Positions 61,801-64,000 of a stretch of 64,000 nucleotides of DNA are shown piece after piece. The stretch covers positions 1 to 64,000 of the forward strand of contig PCBO01000055.1 in assembly GCA_002730975.1 (NCBI GenBank), read 5' to 3'. Every line of letters starts with the position of its first letter. Position 1 is the stretch's first letter. The stretch comes from Opitutia bacterium (GTDB taxonomy: Bacteria > Verrucomicrobiota > Verrucomicrobiia > Opitutales > Seribacteraceae). The notes under the pieces were generated by a model. The model made no database searches. It was not told the DNA's origin and was given only the letters and a program-made list of their open reading frames with translations. The position numbers were made by a program, and so were the translations under genes.

Positions 61801-64000
61801 GGAGATTTTCGCTTGGGAGCAATTTCCTCTTCAACCTTTATCGATTCTCTTGGTAACTCGTACAATTACAATGTTTGCCGTTTTACTTTTGATGAAATAA
61901 AGTTGATGGGAAGTCTCGAAATCGAAATACGCGGAGATGCCGCTTTGGAAATCATCAGCACGGATGGTGATGCACATCTCGGCGCCACCATAAACCTTTC
62001 CGGAGGAACCGGAGGCGACCTGAATCGAGGAACGGCGATTGCAGGAGGCTTTGCCGGAGGTGATCTTTCCGCAAGAGGCATTGGTCCTGGCGGTGGAGCC
62101 GAAGGTGGAGGTGGTTACGGAGGAACCGGTGGTGGAGCTACGCCGACCTCGGGTCAACCGTACGGCAAGGGCACCTTGCTCGACCTGTTGGGTGGATCCG
62201 GCGGAGGTGGTTTAGTTACATCGACCGGCGGTGGTGGTGGCGGCGCGCTGAAGGTCGTCGCCTCCAAGAAGCTAACCGTCGATGCTACCATCTCATCAAG
62301 AGGAGGGGATGGCTTTTCAGGTTCGGGTGGTGGTTCCGGAGGCGCTATCTTCCTCAAGGGAAAAAGCTTTTCAATTACAACGAAAGGAAGTGTCGACGTA
62401 TCCGGTGGTAGTGGCGGTGGAGGCGGTGGTCGAATTTATCTCGAGGGGTCCGATCACTTCGAAAACCTAGGGACCTCAAACATCCTTCTTCAAGGAGGCG
62501 CGGGAGCGCCTTCGGGTTCTGACGGGGGCGCTAGGTTCACTCGTCCATCAAATCTTGAAAATCTTGAGTTCTTCACAGGCGGTCTTGAAATAGATACCGA
62601 AATGGGAGTACTCACCCATTCCAGTGGTGAAGTCGCATTTGGTATAATTGAAGACAAGACTCATATTGGAGAAGACGGCGTAGCGTGGTCTTATTCGACT
62701 TGTCGTTTTCCTTTTACCAATATTGAGCTCGGGGGAGGTGTAATCGTCACTCTAAAAGGGCGAAATGCACTTATACTCGAGGCGACCGCGGGTAAAATAG
62801 TAATAGGAACGAACATCAAGGCCGACGGTGAGCCCGCCGCAAATGAAAAAGGAGGAAAGGGTAGATTGGGAGGCTTTAGTGGCGATGATATTGGTTTTGG
62901 CACCGGCCGGGGGCCGGGAGCATCCACCCAAACTGCGCCGGAGGGTCACGGAGCGGCTCATGGTGGTCATGGTTCCGGTGATTCCAAGATTTATGGTGAT
63001 CGAGCTCTAGACTCTCTCCTCGGGGGTAGTTCAGGGGGAGCGTCGCCTACGGGAGGTTCAGGTGCCGGTGGTGGCGCTATATGGCTGAAGGCTTCAGGGG
63101 AAGTCGTTATCAAAGCAAACGTCACTATCTCCGCAAATGGTGGCAACGGCGAAGAATCCGGCGCGTCCGGCTCGGGCGGAGCAGTAAGGATCGAAGGCTC
63201 CAGAATTTTCAACCACGGGCGAATAGAAGCCAAGTCCGGTTCCGGAGTTAAGGTTTCCGGGAACAATCAGAATAGAGGTTCCGCAGGAGGAAGAGTCGCG
63301 TTCATATCTTCCGGCGTGGTTCAAGCAGGTGAGATTGACGTCGGTGGAGAATGGCTTTCCAACGAGGGTACGGTTTTCATATCTCGCAACTACCTTAATT
63401 CCAATATTGTCGTTGATTCGGGAACAGTCACGTTCGATACGACCACAGGTTATTTTTCAGTTGAAAATGGTCCTCATGGAGAAGGCGTTCTTTCCACTCA
63501 CACTTACTATGATACGGACGAGACAGCGTGGGAGTACGGGTTATGTTCGTTTACCTTTGGCCAATTGCGAATCACCGGGTCCGCAAAGGTCGTGCTCAAG
63601 GGACATAGAGCTTTATCTATTCAAACAGTAGGCACCGGAGAGATTTACATTGGCGTAGACCTTAGACTCGATGGTGGAGACGCCTCCTCCGTTGATGGCT
63701 ATGGCGGCAGGCCGGTCCTAAATCCATGGAGAGGTAGAAGCTCCGAAAAGCTAAGTGGCTTTGGTCCCGGAGGTCCCCTTCCCGCAGGCAACTGGGGCAC
63801 GGGCGCTTCCTTCAATTATGGTGACGATCAACTATCGCAACTGATTCCCGGCAGCAGCGGTTCCAGTGGTCGTTATTTCCAAGGCTCGGGAGCAGGAGGT
63901 GGTGGCTTGGAACTAAAGGCTGGTGGCGACTTGACTATTTCGTCAGGCGTACTCTTGAGTGCGAATGGAGGGAATGGCAGGTCGGATGGTTACCAATGGG
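34849..64000 (+). CDS. Giant secreted multidomain protein (LamG/ConA-like, Ig-like, He_PIG-like, FN3-like, DUF2341-like, PA14-like, discoidin-like, Gly-rich), C-terminus beyond window
   Basis: ATG at 34849 (MRFPLKTLFLTTVLGIMLSLAHG signal peptide). The frame coincides with the 60-nt line starts, and I read it through to 63999 without finding a stop: at least 9,717 codons. Missing from the ORF track, presumably because it has no stop in the window. Confidence 0.93.
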   Translation, partial: MRFPLKTLFLTTVLGIMLSLAHGVVRNDDLLVRWTFDEGNGTLAQDVTGNGAHATIYGSAQWGTGISRNALDLTGNSGWAEAGPNDNLKAQEKYSIALWFKSSGTQQGWTQILSKRQEVFSPYFVQFDEGGNSIKVYHRFQADYVNSGTFSINHGVWNHLASTFDGQKFKSYLNGRIVGSVDETRGISQDNGILGIGGTPGGGDVFEGLIDDVRLYNVALSHENIVVAHGDGMGDFGPSVEINATLATHDHPIPVSIIFRDNSGNDANVSGFLETDIQVKGASVQNFTPSDVNASRYQFELIPDRNQTFVFITIPTGTAQDVYGDHSILATHRLNFNVKVTRVADLVGWWTFDETSGNIAADTSGGDANATVFGGAAWAGANAKFGTGALVLDGTDDYAMASALMTPDRITRVNDLLAYWPFDEGAGTQTTDTSTNGRDIGNIGGATWTDGKFGKALSYNGGSTALPLSAHPPASGTEFSISFWSWGDPVNLPGKATSIMESFGTGRIINIHFPWNNSSVYWDVGSNRINQTPGTSFLWGNWTHWVFIHNRASGEMKWYVNGALDHSGTGMTQTLETPVRWFLGSHNGGNGNYWYGKVDELRIYDVELSSFDVESIYREASGSPLDLGEGNYTISTWFKPASNPNYVPGLTAGGLNGDMSFAANPGNLNSNTSNSGATNGIDPLGPSVSESKSKPPWKDQWTVVYSGQIYDDDGVMAFQEDIDDKAWLVVNSQQILNDTGWNRETSGNTNFGTGGWFDFELRLSNGGGGAGRANAPTGFGWDSTGGTTWVLPRNSNANTADLFRTEEPPNLLVARLGTSADKGLFHNLLGRIEVKHALSGGSVEKALSPSGISLDEWHHMASVVNQSTGSVKLFVDGALAGSKSFTPNALGEFSLTDWYFGSSGSSIFVDGILDDTRIYSAALSADDIANIYNGGEGDMGLMANFDTPIITNLGLIPVEVNFSRFAEPESVTGFLEGDIAVTGATISNFQPAGDSSNYTFDLTPDANVTRIELSLASGAATGNSDPSLPTSSTILLTPPVRKHGDIIGWWWFDDAKGTKATNAVGTTPGELQTGSDWSPNGKFGSAVEVSVPGGLVELGTDPGLSSADGFSISFWFKRNVDSFSWSENTVNNVMLSLRGSVGSSIEIGTEAGNLEVFLNTETKSELVSSPAGILDNQWHYFSLTYDSTRDSELELYVDSIPLGSWNQFGGALVVDTDAVLRLGIADPEKPSKGRFEGIIDDLRIHNTVLSTDDILATYANGDGDLELTVIPAFATATHDSSIPISLQFFKYGQTWPITEYDQNLISVNSANDGNHSGTGSSRQFTLTPTASAGRIVVALQPGLGKDSVGDLSLEHSFEIVYGMPVTRADHLQAWWQFEDNATSLQTKDYYGRFTGFFDGNNGNVPKFEANGKFGQALWLTGDTWVRTNAFGSALNVGGNKPRTISFWMHVSDGQQTNAGPYGYGSRSSAGGQNQAYAIRELHQSNYRRIRSQHWGWDPTFNAPTDIRNRWIHVAHIYTGTNVQVYFNGSRLANWNRTQIYTGEGYPFQFGRWTDETRAERIFLGLMDDFRIYDIAFSQAEIDTIYGNGEGDIQLKTYLEVDRIVRSNPFKLGIKFEQFGDPVEVVGFEEADLSFANGSFIPTPDSLTKLGPGQYEVAVQFGSPGQDETININAAAAVDQRYGNPSPQVNTTTRLMWRSVTRGETLSAWWPFDDDTGNIARDRSGNENNATLIDSELSAEGRFGQGVRFSPDKIAARIQTNAASGINIDSNSYTLSAWFKGLYPSTGKNSLFSSNAKPSNRDWDRMILFRGSNRTLCSFDGNDGNGNNRYRSSGKTLDPLAYLDWHHIAAVGKANRTYFFIDGKPVGSSDRQETSDVFLIGNHESGEAFAEFLDDVRIYSISLSDTEVSDIYGNGFGDLGSTPIITASSPAHSNPIPVSVSFGNKGNDSNVTGFSISDVLVTNGTASDFFGTGFTYDFNVTSDLEEGEVLVRIPFAAATDDATYGTEGSSKSVLFHTAVYRETDLISHWTFDEANGSLVRDVGAARNTLVLRGDAHLSPGKFGKALDLDGSGDYAEVPKFRGIYSDGDFTISSWVNLNKLGLTSNADDAGIFCRAGNGNDSVLLWYNVNGTSTANRTFTFNAGNPGSAANRLDGPDNIARVGVWQHVACVMNGNERFLYVNGEPAGFMPLGPTSNTRIEGNSVRIGSWDISANFDFHGMIDDVRLYDVAFNDSEIAILHGEDFGDIGVVPLITTTSPTNASPISVSINFKRFGILESITNFDVNSTSDLYVTGGSIINANGSGSTYTFDIIPDTQPAKISITIPKGAGIDASNEKTSESTGSFAFRPSLTGEDNLLLWYPFEELNGTILKDFSENNFDAEILEESGLLLYDGFAGYAHNGSLWGITTTDPSQVGFNTANTWGTGTNTIKGWNVGLGYPVGSPLTPSLGSVKTSYKQKRGLARDFSGSVGRSKAETGIYMTGIVRWVHAEMLNSFAGFVSSETNANNTPAWDDLRGGLIGFKQDGSNRDLVVRYRNMAGTSSDEVLVDNITMGKDYFIVVKMKQGWGTDKLWAQAYSSDDNYPVTEPASWTVGGAAGLDTDNLDEDNSPIKYLQIWGGDGAAGSVAGGTGSQIDEMRLGISWNDTLTSPSTGVPHNLGLVPGKFGKSISFPADGYAWTDSEKISLAKDMTLSVWTKIHDDDNGIIARNGQFSLQYENYNTIIAYVRRGGTWTGARARSILGRWAHHTMTYDGNEVKLYLNGIEVASTPATGFLEWGDGADHKLYLGSGSAGGAWMAKVEMDDFRIYNKALSPSEISSIYNYGSGDAGLLPKFAGTTPFGFNPVPVTASFVKGSTSQSISNFSVGDLNATNASILNFTNTGANNAYSLDLNATGDPVMVRLAVPANTVDLNGTGNQAGASEFLYRIVTSVEDDLLAWYTFDEDNGSFAGDSSGRKRHAIISSDVPRVVGKFGNAIDINGNHVSIPFFIDQSSSASTGLTFSAWINPDSVDGGLDGEKTLFATEDTTNGWDWGFFIRYRRMSLWTGQSREEIAHRVFIKEWSHVAATFDPVTQVATAYHNGEPSVATTFNFTDTANMIRIGSDYNSNRIFDGRIDDVRIFGRPLNTQEIKAIWGGGSGDLGPAPTFVVQTPTTETVIPVTVNFNQPVLDFNASDDLQITGGSIIDFNATTNTFKIIPTAFDSNITIEMPASSVTNGFGRKNESASYKIEYRAHRVGETNLIAWWKFDDAGGNNAYDSAGGDDNGTIFSDDWVGGKFGGAMSFDTDNNMSVAGLSKELKTATISFWALPRAEGNLTVINNDQWAGDVDLRSINRRLLLRSSNLDQRGLPITANDEFWSGSVLKLYQWNHVALTYDLLNKRVRFYLDGVLDAESPFAGTHALALDHQFWVGKNDTDTTNFFLDDLRIYDSVLNQNEIARLYGGGFGDFDNRIVSFESKPSLTTPIPVTVRFLQDGFPVEVAGFDQLDLNVTDGTISSFSKQSSGVYSFGITPLNSSITGSVTLSIPGGTAINHKGIAFPSGSHVVEYRLPLVREESLIAHYKFDDADGTEAINEVEDGPSAKLVDGLIFDDAGKFGRALSFPDGDDRLDIEGGLPLESNWTLAVWFKQLLDNSGVRRLFRGSIESHALVPQASDDLGIFISGGTGFIDSGADLPSANYLDWHHITVVGTGGKTIFYIDGTKTGVTIGQSNDALNYVGNTNSGNWERFAKFLDDLRIYNSALDPDEVASIYGAGAGDFQRIPAIATGLALTVEKGKPVNYKISVQDASSITATGLPGSLSLNPATGVISGSTQLTGTSEVELNATNLNGSSIGNLVIRMVDFDAYSAKMEIRFPGTLGKGLPSDLPGLALWLDAASIQGAIGDRVTIWPDSSGNENNLDNVRGWPAIAAHESQEGRKVVRFDGFSQLHSTTDFGPMLSEYSVLTVARHIGGADERVITSIGSDWAFGLGNGNTGHWTAGGTVIAAAAQADTKWHMYSGTMASSALATLRRDRFTLATNLAGADPASYKPALIAIGGSNANDQFAKAEVAEVLVFNRVLTQSEIDAMESYLHDKWFGGSTKDFPLLVRLGPEQVAGFDYSTFADQTAAGDLRFFDSSIRELPHELEKWDITGESIAWVKLNDIDPEEIVTAYWGNDSDKVAPAYRTDGSVWNDFEGVWHLSQASPDPVVTSGTGGRNGFRNGGVTSGENSSIGLGYNFDGLDDSISIGGYSGILGSSPRTISAWVKTSGNTGDIAVWGVAPGNHWQFGIVSGTLQLSAGSGIVNGTATVNDGNWHHLAVTFPTGSTDSNQSILYFDGKQEPFGNSATGAVTTTSGGNVTFGYGVQNPSRFNGSMDEIRISNVSRGSRWIHYSAENQKPASTFVSTSTEYLIAPQLPSELNASVAQGIAFSYVIPASPPATLYSATGLPSWADININSATGEITGTPEGDGIFTASVTATNAKGSTTVALNLISEATPSIATLRALGAEEVEGRTATVLGDVNSTGGDAPEVFVFYGTSDAGTTSSAWDANKSLGSINQGPFDSKLTNIDSGQTYFFRFLAVNSGGTSWSGLASFTTKRFDQGTIRIHTGDDATGLNSGFYWDKGAGESKIFDANSTVTNTYVGPDGSAWPVTVTTFQLHENLYLGSNLSQIILSGKNSLSLRIDGNATIEKSFSGATPLPNPIVVGATKIDGHDGYYGDDPTRSNRMGLSVLGGYGGNSGPGRGYKTWLTGGGASHAGEGGQGDRGPAGLSYGSGALDFLIGGSGGGGGNGGEAGGGGGALEIIATGDLTIAAGVTIKMNGGTIFVNPNQGAYRTGGAGSGGSIRIEAANVNNLGILEARGGDAAGQDERETGQRYRESVGGGGGGGRVAIISDGMIQKGTINVNGGKGMAEGLPGLPGSLYVGPKSQVTGDLIFNSGTLTIDTGGSWSHSSGAKGAGMVTYHSFEGNGGARFGYGICTFSFNSINLGSGVAVLVRGRNALQLKVTGNVIIDAAISLDGSSGTQGAYSGRGGPGGWNSGRAADNVTSNEHPALEGQGPGGGRGFETGRSNGGGSYGSQGTGGLFGGTPGSTYGDEVITYLIGGSGGGHAERGTGNSGGGGGAIGIQSDGNLTIGANGLVSVNGGNGLYFNGDRSGAGGSGGSIRFEAANILNLGTLTAKGGNSLIMSSGGAGGAGRIALLSPGNLTQGNLDVSGGEIVRQSIPGVIRSEDLLGHWKFEEAIGENTAVDSGSKGLNGTISGSPARVPGVIGNAFRFDGNDDRVVVPNNIALHLDKYTVSFWVYPEQNNEAWTGLFGRQGRNYAFWLGNSNNNLNGFIHHRFHEGGETNSGPGNVTLTKWNKWFHVVGTNQGLGGIAATYLNGILIQQKNITAALGINTTAPLNIGVNPVDGDSNSSYFLGIIDDVRLYGQALPPEEVYYLYQGDMGLAERAPLTAARQAGSGTAAIVQMPSISAPSYTTATYGQPFSTSTSAGYGVTYEFIGLPPGLDTREPFTPAEIPGSLAWYASDENTSIEIETFTTDLNITTRPENLIGFWKFEEATGTNAANSGISGILHDATLNGGAVFSTVEAKFGSGSLQIPTSTTTPYAEVQNGGLSLNASYTISVWFKNLYSNGTWRTLTRGSNTDHQVIIGAGNDNLGLYANGRGDFLDSGFDMPSADYQGSWHHIAAVGDADQTKFYVDGILQGTSNRAGIDNVFAIGNYQGGNQSFAEFLDDVRVYDIALSVTEVANLYGGGNGDDGNTTSIETERVKTWKDLSGNGRHASTQNLPNGPIVVPNSLEGKPLARFGIGDSLTITDPRPMPMTVYVVGRQLSDTGSNRELFTQNGWRMADNGTWRLRRWNNNNPDVNSALPSSVYSLVGWQVKRYEYLMWVNGVSYTSGTSTSGQWHQNVLFDRINFNSDWELGEILMFQDKMEDDDRLNLEGYLAHKWGLDINLPNNHPFKNESPKGPQGAIISGIPTKAGDSQVTVKASNVWGVAEKTFTIAVAPAKPRALTLSATEVASKGARLNGTLHDTGGEEVAVLFDWGLSDTNLDSNVTLSGSLDSGAFSHFLPNLESNTTYFYRAKVANGAGVSNGNDVSSSPLFHWKLEDQGTSAFDQTGSRQGQIVGATSIMDGTRGRVLHFDGDDDYVTFSDIDEMDTPDEFSVSLWFKRDSDLSGGNPTASNNEVNNVLVAQSSDSYNDNLEIGTEGSQVEIYIDSGTGAATDTSVRIEAGIQTGQWHHLSLTYGSEMTLYVDGVKIATWTQYNGRLDSSESSPLSLGIARPGEASSIGSWGDFNGSISDVRIHPTSLSALEVKILAGDSGIQSFTTGIIPALPVVKVLPVTDLTDTNATLNFELVSYDGSPPDLTVYWGPVERGENQGLWQQNFVLGSMGAGKHSHKIGGFSSGENIFYRVKATSSTGSDWSDRAESFRMVSKPIAVTLPATDRTESTAILHGRIESNGGEEVTISLDPPRISEGLIAHWRFDEGTGVETHDSTGYSPTAQVFGGATWSAGMGGAYGKALDFDGSSLAYVQAGSMRISGATSFTAWVYKRNLGNWQRVIDFGNGPNNNNLLLANEGTTSRGIWSIRQGNNQRLLRVNDFWTLNEWQHVVATVNAQGVMRLYRNGQMLGTTNGHVPSNDTRTNQYIGKSNWGDALFDGIIDDVRVYDRDLTEQEASDIFKGDLESTFTLGGDDPVVQIFWGDEDAGFTTEVNASDSAKWDDVVDLGIREVGDFILPLSGLTAGRTYHYRIRAQNAAGEVWSSQATKFTAGSFEFTTDSLPHQEMILWLDASDVDGDGNTSNEPFGGSLNFWHDKSGKGHHAGNGNGPEIAPGRWNGHPIAKFNGIDQYLRVADSEPFNFGEKATLFLVTKGDTIGNWRPIISKRGEDSVGWQFRKPNNDYATFTVRGTTGADGSYGGTKINGEIHVWAARRDGFKRTQWADGNQEFNIDDRGPVPATDDDVVIGARDQDGIRAYASVEIGEILFFSSDLTDNEVAMVEGYLSHKWGLSEQLSGSHPHKSAPPSFENRPGILNKSEISLLKDNPFSLQIIADRQTDSYLASGLPSGLSINPLSGLISGTPTAEGSFGVTINASNAAGSRPSTLTLHVKDYTRWEYSAPITFPGYDGNETLTDFPVYVQIDDEINSFSYEQFDSPAGFDLRFVGSDGAEELKYEPVKWNPSGVSAYWVRVPELKTGTTITAKWGNPSAATQPGYCLDGSIWNRFHAVWHMEGEDPTVVRESSGSLHGTAINFNDSPRVAGVIGKALSFDGINDYVNLPLESHPPGDAKQLTISFWSYGGVSLPKNTSILESGSSLGRHLNIHHPWSNGRIYWQAGSGSVDSVEKDDFEYRGKWVHWTFQKESSIGAMYIYKNGEEWMSGYSRTRPFGGPVDNFRLGSGRTGGSYWHGWLDEVRISLELASAASIKASYSSQIPGANFVSIGTVEGPPTLIPGQVIRGFANDANRSVSYALQTFPAATQFAAAGLPFGLSINSSTGEITGNPIQGSSTNITVTAGNSKGSDQGIVSLVIVDLNEFTHKTTMTFEGYDGNETLKDFPVLVKLTDDLTNFSLRSFQSHKGNDLRFYDDRANELAYEIDEWNEANGEILAWVRVKELTQDLNVTAHWGHSGHTGQAPTYAYDGSTWSAGFRGVWHLHPMDTAGLLTDSSPYRNHADNHDGIDRPIGLIGSGRTIGGGPDTFLSIPSSSTIDDLQEGDFSFSTWLRLEDPVPPELPNVLQGRGFQMVPNDSYFNNIESLLALSPTGSRIMSKGPGQGFYINGDAAFIAAGIGITNVDNYMSLFVGMFKAPETGNFQFRCTNKDDRATIWLDLDQDLVFETGGDAGNEMMGGINNFTSGLIPLVAGQSYKIAIAHGEWGGGSRIRPWIKTPTIDWAIIDPTDPAQDGWFSVPLDGSISADASGLTIFSHGAQESLSLGELAKPTLRHATAGSFANSVSSISINERQWRYLAGVVDSKNGLASVYVDGNLTGQASFDAAAGLSISGLPWTLAQGLVESALDEIQFASESRSDAWIKASYLNQKPNQTFPTYGSVIGPNSINTPLSFTMEADQAFSHEVNATNPPLAFTATGLPGGLILDSSSGVISGTPSRSGNYEAMVTALFSSGQNPSEKHTFTVHSVLPQIVINSVTVTTSTTAQIEYEITKSGGEDPEVFLVADVVDHGNKLYDWSRRLELGNKGLGAYTAVFGDLTPGSTYFLRMMARNSAGEVWTGSSSLVRTQPLLSDLPGDTGIWLDATDIDADGTSDGLSAGSTISGWLDKSSYSRHMTNVEGDPKVALSILNDKQVIDYDGNDRMYTSYDFRANNSADWRAGGYTAFGISRYSGGDNERLITSNGGNWLFGHHGNRIGRYHFDGWIDQGMTADTNFHLFEVRHQGKNQSADPSCEVWNDGIEGSYAGGTKTGSNNNWFMPQRLSFGAMSSVTQESSKGQVAEFIMFHGLLSDEDRLKMEGYLAHKWGTSLPPNHPWANEQPSFGVSGVSGTTRQFTAPKTQVPTVVNRPPSSITNDTATLNGNLANYGTGIVLGPFTPLAYEGLKLWLDATDIDGNDLEDSFAGDSPVGIWKDKSGLENSASQGGIGKQPLYKPVSINAKASVSFDGTDDFISFPRMLDIRTVFWAIKRNDASNQAFLLGDSIRYDFHSANGRVWSIANASTNLYNGSLRVNGNPRDGLITDIPTGEVCIVAVRSIGPVEASNFSNDRDIANRFWNGNLAELLVYSEPLADEDMLKIEAYLSHKWGTEDNLPGSHNYKSEAPRQVNPAANVKVYWGANDGGINPSDWDNDVDAGIAVLGLKKMTSGITVIADPVPTESASTYPAQKLLDNQLPADGWRSTWTAWYKTNTTLTFNLGKERILEKIRIYFMPRDRGDELKELTVHAADEYLNFAPVKTENGKVGTRNVGTWMDIPMDGIQTGAIKLEPVFQGWGHIWGEVEFWVRETGDFSIDVEGLSKGQTYYYRVFGSNDGGQDWADETISFTAENKIFYDSGKLVIDTSKGTWKHDGGDFRLGAISSSTFIDSLGNSYNYNVCRFTFDEIKLMGSLEIEIRGDAALEIISTDGDAHLGATINLSGGTGGDLNRGTAIAGGFAGGDLSARGIGPGGGAEGGGGYGGTGGGATPTSGQPYGKGTLLDLLGGSGGGGLVTSTGGGGGGALKVVASKKLTVDATISSRGGDGFSGSGGGSGGAIFLKGKSFSITTKGSVDVSGGSGGGGGGRIYLEGSDHFENLGTSNILLQGGAGAPSGSDGGARFTRPSNLENLEFFTGGLEIDTEMGVLTHSSGEVAFGIIEDKTHIGEDGVAWSYSTCRFPFTNIELGGGVIVTLKGRNALILEATAGKIVIGTNIKADGEPAANEKGGKGRLGGFSGDDIGFGTGRGPGASTQTAPEGHGAAHGGHGSGDSKIYGDRALDSLLGGSSGGASPTGGSGAGGGAIWLKASGEVVIKANVTISANGGNGEESGASGSGGAVRIEGSRIFNHGRIEAKSGSGVKVSGNNQNRGSAGGRVAFISSGVVQAGEIDVGGEWLSNEGTVFISRNYLNSNIVVDSGTVTFDTTTGYFSVENGPHGEGVLSTHTYYDTDETAWEYGLCSFTFGQLRITGSAKVVLKGHRALSIQTVGTGEIYIGVDLRLDGGDASSVDGYGGRPVLNPWRGRSSEKLSGFGPGGPLPAGNWGTGASFNYGDDQLSQLIPGSSGSSGRYFQGSGAGGGGLELKAGGDLTISSGVLLSANGGNGRSDGYQW
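34930..46104 (+). repeat. Tandem array of LamG + Ig-like units, ~0.92-0.98 kb period, inside the giant ORF
   Basis: Unit-end motif DDxRIYxxxLSxxEIxxIYGxGxGDxG ends at 35559, 37668, 38646, 39627, 40605, 41586, 43323, 44259, 45177, 46104. Each unit opens with L[IL]xWWxFDExxGxxAxDxSG...GKFGxAL. Confidence 0.88.
48565..50440 (+). repeat. Glycine-rich solenoid-like region 1 of the giant protein
   Basis: GGYGGNSGPGRGYKTWLTGGGASHAGEGGQGDRGPAG...DFLIGGSGGGGGNGGEAGGGGGALEIIATGDLTIAAGVTIKMNGG...GGGGGGRVAIIS; pattern recurs at 49920-50400. Confidence 0.8.
61780..64000 (+). repeat. Glycine-rich solenoid-like region 2 of the giant protein, continues past window
   Basis: GGGAEGGGGYGGTGGGATPTSGQPYGKGTLLDLLGGSGGGGLVTSTGGGGGGALKVVASKKLTVDATISSRGGDG..., repeated at 62880-63300 and 63660-64000. 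Confidence 0.8.

Noticed and set aside
34815-63631. Dozens of 60-180 aa ORFs on both strands in the track (e.g. 37044..37595 -, 37839..38375 -, 51472..51942 -)
   Set aside because: They lie out of frame or antisense to the continuous giant ORF, have no recognisable family motifs, and are expected shadows of a Gly/Asp/Asn/Thr-rich coding frame.

Overview
The window looks like a chromosomal segment from a Verrucomicrobiota-type bacterium (inferred from gene content: the 51-aa Chlamydiae/Verrucomicrobia small basic protein, PVC-type multi-haem cytochrome with PA14, paired DUF1080 proteins). Three zones are visible. (1) 1-14.9 kb: exported PVC-type proteins, a tRNA-Arg(ACG), and housekeeping genes (trmL, smpB, rpoZ, cutA, small basic protein, ftsH, tilS, serS). 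(2) 15-30.8 kb: a surface-glycan/LPS-type cluster with glycosyltransferases, two FkbM methyltransferases, an asparagine synthase, a DegT aminotransferase, an epimerase, and an apparent LpxL-like acyltransferase/WaaF-like heptosyltransferase fusion. (3) 30.9-34.4 kb: an HTH+metallo-beta-lactamase-fold fusion, DUF2851, NYN and FabD. From 34849 to the window end (64000) I read one uninterrupted + strand frame of at least 9,717 codons, with a signal peptide and no stop found. It is absent from the supplied ORF track, probably because it runs off the edge. The giant protein is built from LamG/ConA-like, Ig-like, He_PIG-like, FN3-like, DUF2341-like, PA14-like, discoidin-like and Gly-rich solenoid-like modules. 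The main observation is that many modules are inserted inside other modules, including one two-level nesting. The regular ~0.92-0.98 kb repeat period and intact paralogous copies in the same protein make the host/insert boundaries readable. A G9 tract sits in the coding sequence. Family names come from reading motifs by eye; no database search was run.
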